Assembly (NCBI GenBank): GCA_032718475.1
Contig: JAUCBJ010004272.1
Coordinates: forward strand, 1 to 46,927
Reading direction: 5' to 3'
Source of the DNA: Nemertoderma westbladi
Lineage: Eukaryota > Xenacoelomorpha > Nemertodermatida > Nemertodermatidae
DNA: 46,927 nt
Below are positions 43,301 to 46,927 of this stretch, in pieces (positions within the stretch are counted from its first letter, which is position 1; each line of letters opens with the position of its first letter). The position numbers were made by a program, and so were the translations under genes. A model generated the notes under the pieces. That model saw only the letters and a program-made list of their open reading frames with translations. It did not search any database and was not told where the DNA came from.

Positions 43301-46300
43301 GCGAAACGGGGGAGGTGGCAAACGGTAGAGGTGGCAAACGGGAAAGGTGGCAAACGGGAGAGGTGGCAAACGGGAGAGGTGGCAAACGGGAGAGGTGTCA
43401 AACGGTAGAGGTGGCAAACGGGAGGGGGAGGTGGCAAACGGGAGAGGTGGCAAACGGGAAAGGTGGCAAACGGGAGAGGTGGCAAACGGGGAGAGGTGGC
43501 AAACGGGAGAGGTGTCAAACGGTAGATGGTGGCAAACGGGGAGGGCACGGGGAGGTGGCAAACGGGAGAGGTGGCAAACGGGGGGGGAGAGGTGGCAAAC
43601 GGGAGAGGTGGCAGACAAACGAGAGAGGTGGCGAACGAGAGAGGTAGCGAACGGGAGAGATGGCGAACGGGAGAGGTGGCGAACGGGAGAGGTGGCAAAC
43701 GGGAAATGTGGCAAACGGGAGAGGTGGCCAACGGGAGAGGTGGCAATTGGGAAAGGTGGCAAACGGGAGAGGTGGAGAACGGGAGAGGTGGCAAACGGGA
43801 GAGGTGGCGAAACGGGAAAGGTGGCAAACGGAGGTGGCGAACGGAAGAGGTGGCAAACGGGAGAGGTGGCGAACGGGAGAGGTGGCAAACGGGAGAGGTG
43901 GCGAATGGGAGAGGTGGCGAAACGGGAGAGGTAGCAAACGGTAGAGGTGGCAAACGGGAAAGGTGGCAAACGGGAGGTGTCAAACGGGAGAGGTGGCAAA
44001 CGGTAGAGGTGGCAAACGGGAGATGTGGCAAACGGGAGAGGAGCAAACGGAGAGGTAGAAAACGGGAGAGGTGGAGAGGTGGCAAACGGGAGAGGTGGCA
44101 AACGCGAGAGGTGGCAAACGGGAGAGGTGAAAACGAGAGAGGTGGCAAACGGGAGAGGTGGCGAACGGGAGAGGTGGCAAACGGGAGAGGTGGCAAACGG
44201 GAAGGTGGCAAACGGGAGATATGGCAAACGGGAGAGGTGGCAAACGGGAGAGGTGGCAAACGGGAGAGGTGGCAAACGGTAGAGGTGGCAAACGGGAGAT
44301 GTGGCAAACGGGAGAGGTGGCAAACGGGAGAGGTAGAAAACGGGAGAGGTGGAGAGGTGGCAAACGGGAGAGGTGGCAAACGCGAGAGGTGGCAAACGGG
44401 AGAGGTGGAGAGGTGGCAAACGGGTGAGGTGGAAAACGGGAGAGGTGGCGAAACGGGAGAGGTGGCGCACGGGAGAGGTGGCAAACGGGAGAGGTGGCAA
44501 ACGGGAGAGGTGGCGAAACGGGGGAGGTGGCAAACGGTAGAGGTGGCAAACGGGAAAGGTGGCAAACGGGAGAGGTGGCAAACGGGAGAGGTGGCAAACG
44601 GGAGAGGTGTCAAACGGTAGAGGTGGCAAACGGGAGGGGGAGGTGGCAAACGGGAGAGGTGGCAAACGGGAAAGGTGGCAAACGGGAGAGGTGGCAAACG
44701 GGAGAGGTGGCAAACGGGAGAGGTGTCAAACGGTAGAGGTGGCAAACGGGAGAGGGAGGTGGCAAACGGGAGAGGTGGCAAACGGGAGAGGTGGCAAACG
44801 GGAAGGTGGCAACAAGGTCACGGAGAGGTGGCAAACGGGAGAGGTGCAACGGAGAGGTGGCAACGGGAGAGGTGGCAAACGGGAGAGGTGGCAAACGGGA
44901 GAGGTGGCAAACGAGAGAGGTGGCGAACGAGAGAGGTAGCGAACGGGAGAGATGGCGAACGGGAGAGGTGGCGAACGGGAGAGGTGGCAAACGGGAAATG
45001 TGGCAAACGGGAGAGGTGGCAAATCGGGAAAGGTGGCAAACGGGAGAGGTGGCGAACGGGAGAGGTGGCAAACGGGAGAGGTGGCGAACGGAGAGGTGGC
45101 AAACGGGAGAGGTGGCGAACGGGAGAGGTGAGCGAAACGGGAGAGGTAGCAAACGGTAGAGGTGGCAAACGGGAAAGGTGGCAAACGGGAGAGGTGGCAA
45201 ACGGTAGAGGTGGCAAACGGGAGATGTGGCAAACGGGAGAGGAGCCTAAACGGGAGAGGTGGAGAGGTGGCAAACGGGAGAGGTGGCAAACGCGAGAGGT
45301 GGCAAACGGGAGAGTGCAAACGAGAGAGGTGGCAAACGGGAGAGGTGGCAAACGGGAGATGGTGGCAAACGGGAGAGGTGGCAAACGGGAGAGGTGGCAA
45401 ACGGGAGAGGTGGCAAACGGGAGAGGTGGCAAACGGTAGAGGTGGCAAACGGGAGAGGTGGCAAACGGGAGAGGTGCAAACGGGAGAGGTGGAGAGGTGG
45501 CAAACGGGAGAGGTGGCAAACGGGAGAGGTGGCAAACGGGAGAGGTGGCAAACAACGGGAGAGGTGGCAAACGGGAGAGGTGGCGAAACGGGGGAGGTGG
45601 CAAACGGTAGAGGTGGCAAACGGGAAAGGTGGCAAACGGGAGAGGTGGCAAACGGGAGAGGTGGCAAACGGGAGAGGTGTCAAACGGTAGGGAGGTGGCA
45701 AACGGGAGAGGTGGCAAACGGTGGCAAACGGGAGAGGTGGCAAACGGGAGAGGTGGCAAACGGGAGAGGTGGCAAACGGGAGAGGTGTCAAACGGTAGAG
45801 GTGGCAAACGGGAAGAGGTGGCAAACGGGAGAGGTGGCAAACGGGAGAGGTGGCAAACGGGAAGGTGGCAAACGGGAGAGGTGGCAAACGGATGGCAAAC
45901 GGGAGGGGCAAACGGAGAGGTGGCAAACGGGAGAGGTGGCAAACGGGAGAGGTGGCAAACGGGAGAGGTGGCAGACAAACGAGAGAGGTGGCGAACGAGA
46001 GAGGTAGCGAACGGGAGAGATGGCGAACGGGAGAGGTGGCGAACGGGAGAGGTGGCAAACGGGAAATGTGGCAAACGGGAGAGGTGGCCAACGGGAGAGG
46101 TGGCAATTGGGAAAGGTGGCAAACGGGAGAGCGTGGAGAACGGGAGAGGTGGCAAACGGGAGAGGTGGCGAAACGGGAAAGGTGGCAAACGGAGGTGGCG
46201 AACGGAAGAGGTGGCAAACGGGAGAGGTGGCGAACGGGAGAGGTGGCAAACGGGAGAGGTGGCGAACGGGAGAGGTGGCGAAACGGGAGAGGTAGCAAAC

Positions 46301-46927
46301 GGTAGAGGTGGCAAACGGGAAAGGTGGCAACGGGAAAGGTGTCAAACGGGAGAGGTGGCAAACGGTAGAGGTGGCAAACGGGAGATGTGGCAAACGGGAG
46401 AGGAGCCAAACGGGAGAGGTAGAAAACGGGAGAGGTGGAGAGGTGGCAAACGGGAGAGGTGGCAAACGCGAGAGGTGGCAAACGGGAGAGGTGCAAACGA
46501 GAGAGGTGGCAAACGGGAGAGGTGGCGAACGGGAGAGGTGGCAAACGGGAGAGGTGGCAAACGGGAGAATGGCAAACGGGAGAGGTGGCAAACGGGAGAG
46601 GTGGCAAACGGGAGAGGTGGCAAACGGTAGAGGTGGCAAACGGGAGATGTGGCAAACGGGAGAGGTGGCAAACGGGAGAGGTAGAAAACGGGAGAGGTGG
46701 AGAGGTGGCAAACGGGAGAGGTGGCAAACGCGAGAGGTGGCAAACGGGAGGGAGAGGTGGAAACGGGGAGGTGGAAAACGGGAGAGGTGGCGAAACGGGA
46801 GAGGTGGCGCACGGGAGAGGTGGCAAACGGGAGAGGTGGCAAACGGGAGAGGTGGCGAAACGGGGGAGGTGGCAAACGGTAGAGGTGGCAAACGGGAAAG
46901 GTGGCAAACGGGAGAGGTGGCAAACGG
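40357..46927 (+). repeat. Intron 12 GA-rich 14-16-bp satellite, over 400 copies, runs off the window
   Basis: The unit is (g)caaacgggagaggtg(g), with variants gcgaaacggg, gagaacggg, acgagagag, acggtagag and acgcgagag. It begins about 22 bp after the exon 12 donor, the first weak copy reading aaactgaggggtga. Higher-order repeats are visible. A marker string with caaacgagagaggtggcgaa followed by cgagagaggtagcg recurs at 42333, 43616, 44908 and 45976, spacings of about 1.28, 1.29 and 1.07 kb. The run ggtggagaggtggcaaacgg followed by gtgaggtgg recurs at about 41650, 43195 and 44405. Small indels become frequent after 44800. All long open frames here are by-products of the repeat. Confidence 0.97.

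Noticed and set aside
40173-46923. Many overlapping open frames on both strands rich in Pro/Leu/Ser or Arg/Gly/Glu repeats
   Set aside because: All lie in the 14-16-bp GA-rich satellite. Frames shift continually with unit length and no frame is favoured.

Overview
This is animal nuclear DNA. It has spliceosomal introns, LINEs and tRNA-derived SINEs with target-site duplications, two intronic tRNA-Ser genes, foldback elements, and very abundant minisatellites (roughly 40% of the window). The long poly-C/poly-G runs and repeat style would suit a marine invertebrate, but the phylum cannot be fixed from the sequence.

One protein-coding gene organises the window: an AMPA/kainate-class ionotropic glutamate receptor subunit on the + strand. 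Twelve exons could be placed by reading splice signals, codon phase and family landmarks. They are 4677-4779, 24339-24488, 26821-27069, 27543-27808, 31162-31314, 34377-34487, 34838-35086, 35499-35708, 37455-37583, 38434-38654, 39266-39384 and 40180-40334. Their lengths sum to 2,115 nt, giving 705 in-frame residues with every phase matching. They encode, in order, a signal peptide, the amino-terminal domain (ATD), ligand-binding half S1, M1, the pore loop with a genomic Gln at the Q/R position, M3 with SYTANLAAF, and the first part of S2. The rest of S2, M4 and the tail lie beyond the window.

Layout: 1-4676 is upstream DNA (68-bp tandem array, LINE stub, small foldback). Intron 1 (4780-24338, 19.6 kb) holds a transposon ORF relic, a 32-bp satellite split by a LINE, two tRNA-Ser(GCT) genes, SINEs, a 63-66-bp satellite, a 21-bp satellite and a 0.9-kb foldback element. 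Introns 2, 4, 5 and 8 carry satellites whose units include, or start at, that intron's own 5' splice site. Intron 5 also carries a foldback element with a LINE nested in it. Intron 8 carries a LINE stub, intron 9 a 0.6-kb palindrome with tRNA-like arms, and intron 10 a SINE. Intron 12 is a GA-rich satellite of more than 6.5 kb that runs off the window.

The most unusual feature is the repeated amplification of exon-intron junctions. In intron 4 the 48-bp unit is 31 nt of coding exon plus 17 nt of intron including the donor, in 67 nearly identical copies. Intron 5 repeats its junction 8 times and intron 2 about 46 times. Intron 8 repeats sequence starting at its donor, with the best-preserved copies nearest the exon. 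I know of no established name for this pattern. It may be a recurrent donor-seeded tandem duplication process in this gene or genome.
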